Shown here: positions 48,952 to 56,951 of the stretch, one piece after another
Position numbering within the stretch: the stretch's first letter is position 1
How the letters are laid out: the number at the start of each line of letters is the position of its first letter
Origin: Ferrovibrio xuzhouensis
GTDB lineage: Bacteria; Pseudomonadota; Alphaproteobacteria; Ferrovibrionales; Ferrovibrionaceae
NCBI RefSeq assembly: GCF_042648965.1
Contig: NZ_JBHRYJ010000002.1
Span: 186,001-250,000 of the forward strand
DNA length: 64,000 nucleotides
Reading direction: 5' to 3'
The notes under the pieces: model-generated
What the model saw: the letters and a program-made list of their open reading frames with translations, nothing else
Database searches by the model: none
Told to the model about the DNA's origin: nothing
Translations under genes and position numbers: made by a program

Positions 48952-48963
48952 ATTGTGTACGAT
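48952..48963. promoter_or_regulatory. Degenerate GntR-type site ATTGTGTACGAT upstream of puuD
   Basis: The sequence ATTGTGTACGAT differs from the ATTGTATACAAT ideal at two positions. It lies between the PAS protein stop and the puuD start. It is the weakest of the four sites and would bring urate oxidase into the same regulon. Confidence 0.45.
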
Positions 48964-48978
48964 TTTCCGGGGCGTGCG

Positions 48979-49560
48979 TCAGCGGGCGCTGCGGTCGAAG
49001 TCGGTGCCGACATTGCCGGCCAGAAGCCGCGTGACCGTTCCGTCTGGTCCATGCAGGGGCAGCACCAGCCGGTGCCAGGTGTTCACGGTGATGTCGACCG
49101 GCATCTGATGCCAAGTGTAGACCGGCTGAGGGCGCAGCAGAACGGCCTGGTAAACGGCGATGAAAAACCGGCTGGCCAGCGAGCCGGTCGGCAGTTCCGA
49201 GGTGCACTTTCCCGTCATGTCGAAACCGGCGCGCTGCGCGATCTCGCTGCCATAGAGGCGATAGCGGTAATCGGCGCCGCCATCGAGAACATCCAGCAGC
49301 ATGATATGGCCGAGCGCCGGCCGCATCTGCAGCGGATCGATCCGGTCCGGCGCGACGCGGCCAGCGATATCCTGCAGTCCCTGCCAGTAGCGCAGCAGAA
49401 AGGACAGCTGCGGCGTCGGCACCGCATGGGGCTCGGGGTTCCAGACCACGATCGGCGGATCGACGCCATAGCCGTCGAACAGGCCGGCGGCTGCCGTCAG
49501 CCGGCCGGCAATCAGGTCATCGCGAAGGGCGGCGAGGCGATCCTCGTCGGCGGTCGGCAT
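48979..49560 (-). CDS. PAS domain protein (PAS_5-type)
   Basis: The protein has 193 residues. The central part (LRYWQGLQDIAGRVAPDRIDPLQMRPALGHIMLLDVLDGGADYRYRLYGSEIAQRAGFDMTGKCTSELP) matches the alphaproteobacterial stand-alone PAS_5 family. The WxxxRPAxRLPxRxDxDPxxLrp-type entry and RxYGSxIxxxxGxDxTGr core are recognisable. No kinase, HTH or cyclase domain is attached. Function of this family is unsettled; it is often found in multiple copies in alphaproteobacteria. It lies upstream of puuD on the same strand with 108 bp between, probably not in the same operon. Confidence 0.78.
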   Translation of the reverse strand: MPTADEDRLAALRDDLIAGRLTAAAGLFDGYGVDPPIVVWNPEPHAVPTPQLSFLLRYWQGLQDIAGRVAPDRIDPLQMRPALGHIMLLDVLDGGADYRYRLYGSEIAQRAGFDMTGKCTSELPTGSLASRFFIAVYQAVLLRPQPVYTWHQMPVDITVNTWHRLVLPLHGPDGTVTRLLAGNVGTDFDRSAR

Positions 49561-49587
49561 TGGTCCTGGTTCCTGCGTTGAATTGCG

Positions 49588-50151
49588 TCAGTTTAGCCGA
49601 CGCGGGCGGCCCGGCGCCAGTTGTGCCAGCACGGCGCGGACGCTGTCGAGATGCGGATTGATCGCCAGCGCCGCGGCAAAGGCCTCGGCGGCGGCGGCCA
49701 TCTCGCCGTGGCGCAGGCAGATCTGGCCGAAACCGCAGATCGCGCCGAAATGGCGCGGTTCCAGTTCCAGCGTATGGCGGATGTCGGCCACGCTCTCGGC
49801 GTCGCGATGGGTCAGGTAGTAGAGAGTCGCTCGCTTGTTCCAGGCTTCCGCCCAGTCCGGCGCGGCGGCGACCAGGTCGTTAAGCTGGGTTTCGGCATCG
49901 CTAAAGCGGCGCTGGGCGATGGCGCCGATCGCCTGCTGCATGCGGTTTTCCAGGTGGGGATCGTCATGGGCGATCCAGATTGCCCAGATATCATCCTCGA
50001 TGGCATGGGCGGCGGGGCCGGGCGGATCGGCCTGCAGGTTGCGGAACAACTCGCCAAGCCGGCCGCGACCGCCGGGCGCCGTACCGCGCGGCGGCGGGCG
50101 GCGCGGGCTCGCAAGGATGATCTTGAGTGTTTCGGCCAGCGGCAGGGACAT
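49588..50151 (-). CDS. Tetratricopeptide repeat protein
   Basis: The protein has 187 residues with about three TPR-like helical pairs between residues 70 and 175 (RRFSDAETQLNDLVAAAPDWAEAWNKRATLYYLTHRDAESVADIRHTLELEPRHFGAICGFGQICLRHGEMAAAAEAFAAALAINP). There is no signal peptide in the chosen frame (MSLPLAETLKIILASPRR). The N-terminal 60 residues are Pro/Gly/Arg-rich. The IWAIWIAHDDPHLENRMQQAIGAI segment before the repeats is typical of an alphaproteobacterial hypothetical family. It is likely a protein-interaction module. Function unknown. Confidence 0.76.
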   Translation of the reverse strand: MSLPLAETLKIILASPRRPPPRGTAPGGRGRLGELFRNLQADPPGPAAHAIEDDIWAIWIAHDDPHLENRMQQAIGAIAQRRFSDAETQLNDLVAAAPDWAEAWNKRATLYYLTHRDAESVADIRHTLELEPRHFGAICGFGQICLRHGEMAAAAEAFAAALAINPHLDSVRAVLAQLAPGRPRRLN

Positions 50152-50221
50152 CTCGGCTCGCCCTCCGGCTCCAGAAGATAGGTCTGATGCGGCCGGTGGC
50201 GAGGGCTGTTCCCGGTCTTCG

Positions 50222-50947
50222 CTATTCCCAGTGTTCGATGGTCAGGGTGACGTGATCGGCGGCGAACCGCGCGCGCACGAATTCCACCGGTTTTCCGCGC
50301 TCGTCGACATTGACGGTTTCGCTGACCAGCACCGGCCGGGTGCGTGGCAGTTCGAGCAGGCGGGCATCGCCGGCCGAGATCAGCCGTGCCGCCACCCGGG
50401 TCATGCGGCGGTGATAATCGGGGATGCCGGCCAGCTTGAGCGCGCCGGTGATCGAGCCGGCGCGGCGGAACAGTTCCGGCATGTCGGGAAAGCGGTCGGC
50501 GGCGAAGAAATGACTGCTGACGCCGACCGGGCGGTCGTCGGCCTTGTTGCGGGTCTCGATCTGCCACAGGGCGGCGCCGGTCGGGATGCCGAGCGCGCGG
50601 GCGATGTCGGCCGGTGCCGGCACATTGTCGGCCGACAGCAATTCGCGGGTCGGTTTCTTCTGACGGGTCAGCAGGTTCTCGGTGAAGCGGGTGCGCGGGC
50701 CCAGCGCATAATCCAGCGAGCCCTCGGCGACGAACATGCCGCGGCCCTGCTCGATGCTGACGATGCCCTGTTCGGCCAGCCGGTTCATCGCCTGGCGCAC
50801 GGTATGGCGGTTGACGCCGAAGCTGTTGGCGAGCTGCTTTTCGGTCGGCAACTGGATGCCGGGTTTGTAATCGCCGCGGCGGATTGCCTGTTCCATGGCG
50901 GCGGCGATCTGCCGCCAGACTGCCATGCCGCTGCCGCGCTCGATCAT
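50222..50947 (-). CDS. phnF: Phosphonate metabolism regulator PhnF (GntR/HutC family)
   Basis: The protein has 241 residues. The winged helix is GMAVWRQIAAAMEQAIRRGDYKPGIQLPTEKQLANSFGVNRHTVRQAMNRLAEQGIVSIEQGRGMFVAE (about 7-73), followed by a UTRA effector domain (about 90-235). PhnF represses phn genes. It is divergent from phnG, and the intergenic 164 bp holds a GTCTAGAC site matching the HutC-subfamily consensus. The linker RTRFTENLLTRQKKPTRELLSADN between domains matches PhnF. Stop at 50222 lies 70 bp from the TPR gene on the same strand. Confidence 0.92.
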   Translation of the reverse strand: MIERGSGMAVWRQIAAAMEQAIRRGDYKPGIQLPTEKQLANSFGVNRHTVRQAMNRLAEQGIVSIEQGRGMFVAEGSLDYALGPRTRFTENLLTRQKKPTRELLSADNVPAPADIARALGIPTGAALWQIETRNKADDRPVGVSSHFFAADRFPDMPELFRRAGSITGALKLAGIPDYHRRMTRVAARLISAGDARLLELPRTRPVLVSETVNVDERGKPVEFVRARFAADHVTLTIEHWE

Positions 50948-51051
50948 CGGTTGCGCTCCGTCCGTCCTGCCGGCCGCGACGCGGCCATGTCATAAAAGAT
51001 TCGCCCAAACATGGCTTGCTAAGACCCGGGTGTGGGGATAGATATATAGAT

Positions 51052-51070
51052 GTCTAGACCAATTTAGACC
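51052..51070. promoter_or_regulatory. Candidate PhnF operator GTCTAGAC plus half-site
   Basis: GTCTAGAC (51052-51059) is a perfect palindrome fitting the HutC-type consensus GTMTAKAC. A related half-site TTTAGACC follows at 51063-51070. The pair lies 42 bp before the phnG start and 104 bp before the divergent phnF start, in an AT-rich patch. Confidence 0.7.
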
Positions 51071-51111
51071 TCTGCGCAAGTGGTCTGCATCGCCGGAGCC
51101 GAGATTTCACA

Positions 51112-51609
51112 ATGACCGCCCAGCCGGACAGCCAAGCCAGCCCCAGCCCCGAAACCGTCGCCTCGGATGTTGGTGCGCGCCAGCGGCGCCTCGCCATCCT
51201 CGTCCGCACCGGCCGCGCCGAACTGGAGGCAGCCTGGAACGGCCTGGCCGACCAGCCGGCCTATCGTCGGCTGAAGGCGCCGGAAACCGGGCTGGCGATG
51301 ATCCGGGCGCGCGCCGGCGGCGTCGGCCAGCGCTTCAATTTCGGCGAGATGACCATGACCCGCTGCGTGGTGGCGCTCGACGGTACGGGTGCCATGGGCG
51401 TGGGCTATGTCCAGGGCCGCGATGCCCGCAAGGCCGAACTGGTCGCGCTATTCGATGCGCTGAGCCTCGATGCCGCACGCTGCGCCGAGATTGAGCATGC
51501 TCTGATCGCGCCGGCGGAAGCCGCGCAGGTGGCGGCGCGGGCGGCGCGTGACGCCAAGGTGGCTGCCACCAAGGTCGATTTCTTCACCCTGGTTCGCGGC
51601 GAGGACTGA
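51112..51609 (+). CDS. phnG: C-P lyase subunit PhnG
   Basis: The protein has 165 residues. PhnG is part of the PhnGHIJ core complex that attaches phosphonate to the ribose of ATP and then cleaves the C-P bond. The conserved segment is GLAMIRARAGGVGQRFNFGEMTMTRCVVAL, followed by GVGYVQGRDARKAELVALFDAL. The first 20 residues are a variable Ser/Pro-rich tail. It opens the phnGHIJKLM operon; phnH follows 3 bp later. Confidence 0.94.
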   Translation: MTAQPDSQASPSPETVASDVGARQRRLAILVRTGRAELEAAWNGLADQPAYRRLKAPETGLAMIRARAGGVGQRFNFGEMTMTRCVVALDGTGAMGVGYVQGRDARKAELVALFDALSLDAARCAEIEHALIAPAEAAQVAARAARDAKVAATKVDFFTLVRGED

Positions 51610-51612
51610 TCC

Positions 51613-52233
51613 ATGCAGCAGGACACGATGATCCCCACCGCACCCGCCCCCGGTTTCGCCGATGCAGTGCAGCAGAGCCAGCTTGCCTTCCGCGCTCTGC
51701 TCGATGCCATGGCGCGGCCCGGCCGTGTCGCTGCGATGCCGGGCGATATCGGCAATCCCGCCGGCATGGCGCCGGCGCTCGCCGCTGCGGCGCTGACGCT
51801 CTGCGATCTCGACACCCCGGTCTGGCTCGGGCCCGGCCTCGATACCGATGCCGTGCGCGGCTGGCTGCGTTTCCATACCGGCGCACCGCTGGCCGCCACG
51901 GCGGAGGCCGCCGATTTCGCGCTGCTCGATGCCGCCGCCGGCCTGCCGGCCCTCGATGTCTTCAGCCTCGGCAGCGATGCCGCGCCGGACCGCGGCGCCA
52001 CCCTGCTGGTGCAGGTGGCTACCCTGGCGGGTGAAACGGCGATGACCTGGCGCGGCCCGGGTATCAAGGATGCCGTGACCATGCCGGTATGCGGTCTGCC
52101 GGCGGAAGTCTGGCGGGCGCGGGCGGCGCTGTCGGCGGAATTCCCGCGCGGCCTCGATCTCTATCTTTGTGCCGGCAGCAGTGTGATCGGCCTGCCGCGC
52201 AGCACCGCAATTTCCTTCACGACGGAGGCCTGA
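51613..52233 (+). CDS. phnH: C-P lyase subunit PhnH
   Basis: The protein has 206 residues. PhnH is a PLP-transferase-fold member of the C-P lyase core without the cofactor. Typical sequence is GFADAVQQSQLAFRALLDAMARPGRVAAMPG near the start and FPRGLDLYLCAGSSVIGLPRSTAI at the end. GAGGA lies 7 bp upstream of the ATG. phnI begins one base after its stop. Confidence 0.94.
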   Translation: MQQDTMIPTAPAPGFADAVQQSQLAFRALLDAMARPGRVAAMPGDIGNPAGMAPALAAAALTLCDLDTPVWLGPGLDTDAVRGWLRFHTGAPLAATAEAADFALLDAAAGLPALDVFSLGSDAAPDRGATLLVQVATLAGETAMTWRGPGIKDAVTMPVCGLPAEVWRARAALSAEFPRGLDLYLCAGSSVIGLPRSTAISFTTEA

Positions 52234-52234
52234 C

Positions 52235-53350
52235 ATGTATGTGGCAGTGAAGGGCGGCGAGACCGCCATCGGCAATGCCCATGCCCTGCTGGCCGAAGAC
52301 CGGCGCGGCGACCCGGCCGAAGCCGAACTCGGCGTGGCGCAGATCCGTGAGCAGCTGTCGGGCGGCGTCGACCGGGTGATGACCGAAGGTTCGGTCTACG
52401 ATCCCGATCTTGCGGCGCTGGCGCTGAAGCAGGCCCGCGGCGATCAGGTCGAGGCGATCTTCCTGCTGCGCGCCTACCGCACGACCCTGCCGCGGTTGGC
52501 GGTGACCCTGCCGATCGACACCGCGAAGATGCGGGTCTCGCGTCGCATCTCGTCCTGCTTCAAGGACATGCCGGGCGGCCAGCTGCTCGGGCCGACCTTC
52601 GACTACACCCACCGCCTGATCGACTTCGCCCTGCAGGCAGCTGGCGAGCCGCCGCAGGCGCCAGCCGGCGGCCAGCTTGCCGAAGCGATGCCGCAGGTGG
52701 TCGATCTGCTGAATGCCGAAGGCCTGATCGAGCGCGAAGACGCCGATGCCGCGGATGCGCCGGTGGGGGATCTTACCCGCGAGCCGCTGATGTTCCCGGC
52801 CGGCCGCGACGTGCGGCTGCAGAATCTGGCCCGTGCGGACGAGGGCTACCTGCTGGCGCTGGGCTATTCGACTCAGCGCGGCTACGCCAAGTCGCATCCC
52901 TTTGTGGGCGAAATCCGCTCTGGCGAGGTCGGCGTCGAGATCGACATCCCCGAACTCGGTTTTGCCGTCGACATCGGCGACATCACCGTCACCGAATGCC
53001 AGATGATCAACCAGTTCCGCGGCTCGAAGACCGAACCGCCGAAATTTACCCGCGGCTACGGTCTCGCCTTCGGCTATGCCGAGCGCAAGGCGATGGCGAT
53101 GTCGTTGGTCGACCGCGCGCTGCGCGCCGAGGATCTCGGCGAGGACGTCACCGCGCCGGCACAGGATGCCGAATTCGTGCTCTACCATGCCGATAATGTC
53201 GAGGCCTCGGGCTTCGTGCAGCATCTCAAGCTGCCGCATCATGTCGACTTCCAGTCGGAACTGACCCTGGTGCGCCTGATGCGGGCCGAGGTGGAAGCCG
53301 CCGCGACGGCGTCGCCGCGGGAACCCGCTTTCGAGGAGGCTGCCCAGTGA
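52235..53350 (+). CDS. phnI: C-P lyase subunit PhnI
   Basis: The protein has 371 residues. PhnI, with G, H and L, transfers phosphonate onto ATP at the 1' position with release of adenine. It starts MYVAVKGGETAIGNAHALL, the family hallmark. It contains SVYDPDLAALALKQARGDQVEAIFLLRAYRTTLPR, RRISSCFKDMPGGQLLGPTFDYTHRL and LGYSTQRGYAKSHPFVGEIR. The start has GGAGG at ideal spacing. phnJ overlaps its stop by 4 bp (GTGA). Confidence 0.96.
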   Translation: MYVAVKGGETAIGNAHALLAEDRRGDPAEAELGVAQIREQLSGGVDRVMTEGSVYDPDLAALALKQARGDQVEAIFLLRAYRTTLPRLAVTLPIDTAKMRVSRRISSCFKDMPGGQLLGPTFDYTHRLIDFALQAAGEPPQAPAGGQLAEAMPQVVDLLNAEGLIEREDADAADAPVGDLTREPLMFPAGRDVRLQNLARADEGYLLALGYSTQRGYAKSHPFVGEIRSGEVGVEIDIPELGFAVDIGDITVTECQMINQFRGSKTEPPKFTRGYGLAFGYAERKAMAMSLVDRALRAEDLGEDVTAPAQDAEFVLYHADNVEASGFVQHLKLPHHVDFQSELTLVRLMRAEVEAAATASPREPAFEEAAQ

Positions 53351-54276
53351 CCGTGCTGACGCAGGATTACCAGGCGACCGCCCAGACGCTGGACGGCTAC
53401 AACTTCGCCTTCCTCGACGAGCAGACCAAGCGGATGATCCGCCGCGCCATCCTGAAAGCCGTGGCGATCCCCGGCTACCAGGTCCCCTTCGGCAGCCGCG
53501 AGATGCCGCTGCCCTATGGCTGGGGCACCGGTGGCATGCAGGTGACCGCGGCGGTGATCGGTGCCGCCGATGTGCTGAAGGTGATCGACCAGGGTGCCGA
53601 TGATACCACCAACGCCGTGTCGATCCGCCGCTTCTTCGTGCGTATGACCGGCGTCGCCACCACCGAGAAGACGCGCGCCGCCACCCTGATCCAGACCCGC
53701 CACCGGGTGCCGGAAACGCCGCTGCACGAGGATCAGATCCTGGTCTACCAGGTGCCGATCCCGGAGCCGTTGCGCTGGCTGGAGCCGCGCGAGACCGAGA
53801 CTCGCAAGATGCACGGCCTCAGCGAGTACGGCGTGATGCACGTCAAGCTGTACGAGGATATCTCGCATCATGGCCATATCTCGACCGCCTACGATTATCC
53901 GGTGATGGTGAACGGCCGCTACCTGATGCGCTGCTCGCCGATCCCGAAATTCGACACCCCGAAGCTGCATATGAATGCCGCGCTGCAGCTGTTCGGCGCC
54001 GGCCGCGAGAAGCGCATCTATGCCGTGCCGCCCTATACCGAGGTGAAGCCGCTCGATTTCGACGACCATCCCTTCGAGATCGAACGTTGGCCCGAGGCCT
54101 GCGCGCTCTGCGGTTCCGGTGACAGCTTCCTCGACGAGGTGATCCTCGACGACAAGGGCGGCCGGATGTTCGTCTGCTCGGATACCGATTACTGCGGCGA
54201 GCGTCAGGCCGCCGGCCATCGCGGTCGCATGGCGGCGCCATATGCAGAGTCTTCCTTGGGGAGTGCCGCGGAATGA
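53347..54276 (+). CDS. phnJ: Alpha-D-ribose 1-methylphosphonate 5-phosphate C-P lyase (radical SAM PhnJ)
   Basis: The protein has 309 residues. PhnJ is the radical SAM enzyme that cleaves the C-P bond. Its unusual cluster motif CX2CX21CX5C is intact: Cys252, Cys255, Cys277 and Cys283 (start CALCGSGDSF, end FVCSDTDYC). Earlier conserved blocks are FAFLDEQTKRMIRRAILKAVAIPGYQVPFGSREMPLPYGWGTGG, and the RRFFVRMTGV segment. The gene starts with GTG inside the phnI stop, and its own stop overlaps phnK (ATGA). All expected features of an active enzyme are present. Confidence 0.97.
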   Translation: MTVLTQDYQATAQTLDGYNFAFLDEQTKRMIRRAILKAVAIPGYQVPFGSREMPLPYGWGTGGMQVTAAVIGAADVLKVIDQGADDTTNAVSIRRFFVRMTGVATTEKTRAATLIQTRHRVPETPLHEDQILVYQVPIPEPLRWLEPRETETRKMHGLSEYGVMHVKLYEDISHHGHISTAYDYPVMVNGRYLMRCSPIPKFDTPKLHMNAALQLFGAGREKRIYAVPPYTEVKPLDFDDHPFEIERWPEACALCGSGDSFLDEVILDDKGGRMFVCSDTDYCGERQAAGHRGRMAAPYAESSLGSAAE

Positions 54277-55049
54277 TCGATATGCCGCTGCTGAATATCG
54301 ATAGGCTGACCAAGCGCTTCGGTCGCCAGACCGCCTGCCTCGACGTCTCCTTCGAGCTGTGGCCGGGCGAGGTGCTTGGCATCGTCGGCGAATCGGGCTC
54401 GGGCAAATCGACCCTGCTCAATTGCATCGCCGGGCGGATCACGGCCGATGAAGGCCACATCGACTACCGCACGGCCGATGGCACGATCATCGATCTCGCC
54501 ACCGCGTCCGAGGCACAGCGCCGCCACCTGATGCGTACCGAATGGGGCTTCGTGCAGCAGCATGCCCGCGACGGCCTGCGCATGGGCTTTTCGGCCGGCG
54601 CCAATATCGGCGAACGGCTGATGGCGCTGGGCCAGAAGCATTATGGTAACCTGCGCGACACTTCGCTCGACTGGATGAATGCCGTCGAAATCCCGGCCGA
54701 TCGCATTGACGACCTGCCGCGCACCTTTTCCGGCGGCATGCAGCAGCGCCTGCAGATCGCCCGCAACCTGGTGACCCGGCCGCGCATCGTGCTGATGGAC
54801 GAGCCGACCGGCGGCCTCGATGTCTCGGTGCAGGCCCGCCTGCTCGACCTGCTGCGCCGGCTGGTGCAGGAATACCAGGTCGCCGTCATCGTGGTGACCC
54901 ATGATCTCGGCGTCGCCCGCCTGCTGGCGCATCGTCTGATGGTGATGCGGCGTGGCGAGGTGGTCGAGGCCGGCCTGACCGACCAGCTGCTCGACGATCC
55001 GCAGCATGCCTATACCCAGCTGCTGGTCTCTTCGGTGCTGAGTGTCTGA
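54273..55049 (+). CDS. phnK: C-P lyase ABC ATPase PhnK
   Basis: The protein has 258 residues. It is an ABC-type ATPase with Walker A GESGSGKSTLL (near 38-48), signature FSGGMQQRLQ, Walker B RIVLMDEPTGG and H-loop THDLG. PhnK associates with the PhnGHIJ core rather than with a membrane permease. ATGA overlap with phnJ indicates coupled translation. The next gene phnL starts one base past its stop. Confidence 0.94.
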   Translation: MIDMPLLNIDRLTKRFGRQTACLDVSFELWPGEVLGIVGESGSGKSTLLNCIAGRITADEGHIDYRTADGTIIDLATASEAQRRHLMRTEWGFVQQHARDGLRMGFSAGANIGERLMALGQKHYGNLRDTSLDWMNAVEIPADRIDDLPRTFSGGMQQRLQIARNLVTRPRIVLMDEPTGGLDVSVQARLLDLLRRLVQEYQVAVIVVTHDLGVARLLAHRLMVMRRGEVVEAGLTDQLLDDPQHAYTQLLVSSVLSV

Positions 55050-55050
55050 G

Positions 55051-55770
55051 ATGAGCATCATGGACATGACCGGAACCGAGATGATCCGCGTCGAGAATCT
55101 CGACAAGACCTTCACCCTGCACCTGCGCGGCGGCGTCGCCCTGCCGGTGCTGCGCGACACCTCGCTCAGCGTCGCGGCCGGCGAATGCGTCACCTTGCAT
55201 GGCCCGTCCGGTGCAGGCAAGTCAACCCTGCTGCGTTCGATCTACGGCAACTACCGGCCGCAGGCCGGCCGCATCCTGATCCGGCATGACGGCGCACTGG
55301 CCAATATTGTCGGCGCGCCGGCCCGGCTGGTGCTCGATATCCGCCGCCGCACGCTGGGCTACGTGACCCAGTTCCTGCGGGTGATCCCGCGGGTCTCGAC
55401 CGTCGATATCGTCGCCGAGCCGCTGCTGGCCCGCGGCCTGCCGGCGGCGGACGCCACGGCGCAGGCCCGCGCGCTGCTGGCCCGGCTGCAGATCGCCGAG
55501 AAGATGTGGGACCTGCCGCCCGCCACCTTCTCGGGCGGCGAGCAGCAGCGCATCAACATCGCCCGCGGCTTTGCCGCCGATTTCCCGATCCTGTTGCTCG
55601 ACGAGCCGACCGCCTCGCTGGACGAGCGCAACCGCAAAATTGTCATAGATCTGATCAATGATGCGCGCGCGCGCGGGACAGCCATCGTCGCCATCGTGCA
55701 TGATGCCGAAACCCGTGCCGCCATCACCACCCGCCTGTTGCCGCTGCAAGCCCATGGAGTTGCCGCATGA
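55051..55770 (+). CDS. phnL: C-P lyase ABC ATPase PhnL
   Basis: The protein has 239 residues from the ATG at 55051; a GTG at 55042 or ATGs at 55060-55081 are alternatives and the true start is uncertain. Walker A is GPSGAGKSTLL, signature FSGGEQQRIN, Walker B ILLLDEPTASLD. PhnL is needed for the ribosyl-phosphonate transfer with PhnG, H and I. The LYVTQFLRVIPRVSTVDIVAEPLL-like region is typical for the family. Its stop overlaps the phnM start (ATGA). Confidence 0.93.
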   Translation: MSIMDMTGTEMIRVENLDKTFTLHLRGGVALPVLRDTSLSVAAGECVTLHGPSGAGKSTLLRSIYGNYRPQAGRILIRHDGALANIVGAPARLVLDIRRRTLGYVTQFLRVIPRVSTVDIVAEPLLARGLPAADATAQARALLARLQIAEKMWDLPPATFSGGEQQRINIARGFAADFPILLLDEPTASLDERNRKIVIDLINDARARGTAIVAIVHDAETRAAITTRLLPLQAHGVAA

Positions 55771-56927
55771 TCTACGATCCCGGTTCCGAGTTGGCCGTCA
55801 CCAACGCCCGGGTGGTCACCCGCGATGGCGTTGTCGAGGGCGGGAGCCTGCTGGCGCGTGACGGGGTGATCGCCGCGGTCGAGCCCGGGACGACGGCCGT
55901 GACCGGGGTGCTGGATTTCGGCGGCGACTATCTGCTGCCCGGCCTGGTCGAGCTGCATACCGACAACCTGGAAAAGCACTTCGCGCCGCGCCCCGGCGTG
56001 CGCTGGCCCGGCAACCTCGCGGTCATCGGCCATGACGCCCAGGTGGCGGCGGCCGGCATCACCACGGTGATGGATGCGATTTCGGTGGGCGACGTGCGCG
56101 ACGGCTCGGTGCGCATGGAAATCTTGCGCGACATGATCGCCGCCATCGAGAAGGCGCAGAAGGCCGGCATGCTGCGGGCCGAGCACCTGCTGCACCTGCG
56201 CTGCGAGATTTCGTTTGCCACGATCATGGAGCTGGTCGAGCCGATGACCGAGCTGAGCTGGCTGAAGCTGATCTCGGTGATGGACCACACGCCGGGCCAG
56301 CGCCAGTTCGTCAAGCCGGAGAAATACCGCCAGTATTACCAGGGCAAATACGGTCTGACCGACGAGGCGATGGACAAGTTCATGGCCGGCCAGATCGCGG
56401 CCGGCGAGGCCAATGGCGCCGCCAACCGGCGCGCCATCGTCGCGCTGTGCCGCGCCAAGGGCCTGCCGCTGGCGAGCCACGATGATGCCACCGCCGAGCA
56501 TGTGGCGGAAGCCGCCGCCGACGGCATGGTGGTGGCGGAATTCCCCACCACCCATGAGGCGGCCGAACTGTCGCGCCGGCATGGCATGAAGGTGATGATG
56601 GGCGGTCCCAACGTGGTGCGCGGCGGCTCGCATTCCGGCAACATCTCGGCGAAGTCGCTGGCCGAGAAGGGCCAGCTCGACATCATCTCGTCGGATTACG
56701 TGCCCTCCAGCATGCTGCAGTCGGCCTTCCTGCTGCCCGGACAGGTGCCTGGCGTCAGCCTGGCGCAGGCAGTGGCCATGGTCTCGGCCAATCCGGCAGA
56801 AGCCGTCGGCCTGACCGACCGCGGCGCGCTCGAGCCCGGCCGTCGCGCCGACATGATCCGGGTCAGCCTGATCGACGATACTCCGGTAGTGCGCAGCGTC
56901 TGGCGCGCCGGCCAGAGAGTGATGTGA
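55767..56927 (+). CDS. phnM: Alpha-D-ribose 1-methylphosphonate 5-triphosphate diphosphatase
   Basis: The protein has 386 residues. PhnM removes pyrophosphate from ribosyl-phosphonate triphosphate. It is an amidohydrolase-superfamily enzyme. The metal-binding motif is LPGLVELHTDNLEKHFAPRPGVRWP (near 56-80). Other motifs are LHLRCEIS, SHDDATAEHV, and a terminal SDYVPSSMLQSAF. The sequence RADMIRVSLIDDTPVVRSVWRAGQRV is the usual C-terminus. It is coupled to phnL by a 4-bp overlap and followed by the HD-domain gene after 24 bp. Confidence 0.95.
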   Translation: MIYDPGSELAVTNARVVTRDGVVEGGSLLARDGVIAAVEPGTTAVTGVLDFGGDYLLPGLVELHTDNLEKHFAPRPGVRWPGNLAVIGHDAQVAAAGITTVMDAISVGDVRDGSVRMEILRDMIAAIEKAQKAGMLRAEHLLHLRCEISFATIMELVEPMTELSWLKLISVMDHTPGQRQFVKPEKYRQYYQGKYGLTDEAMDKFMAGQIAAGEANGAANRRAIVALCRAKGLPLASHDDATAEHVAEAAADGMVVAEFPTTHEAAELSRRHGMKVMMGGPNVVRGGSHSGNISAKSLAEKGQLDIISSDYVPSSMLQSAFLLPGQVPGVSLAQAVAMVSANPAEAVGLTDRGALEPGRRADMIRVSLIDDTPVVRSVWRAGQRVM

Positions 56928-56951
56928 GCCGGGTTATGTAAGGAACGGGAC

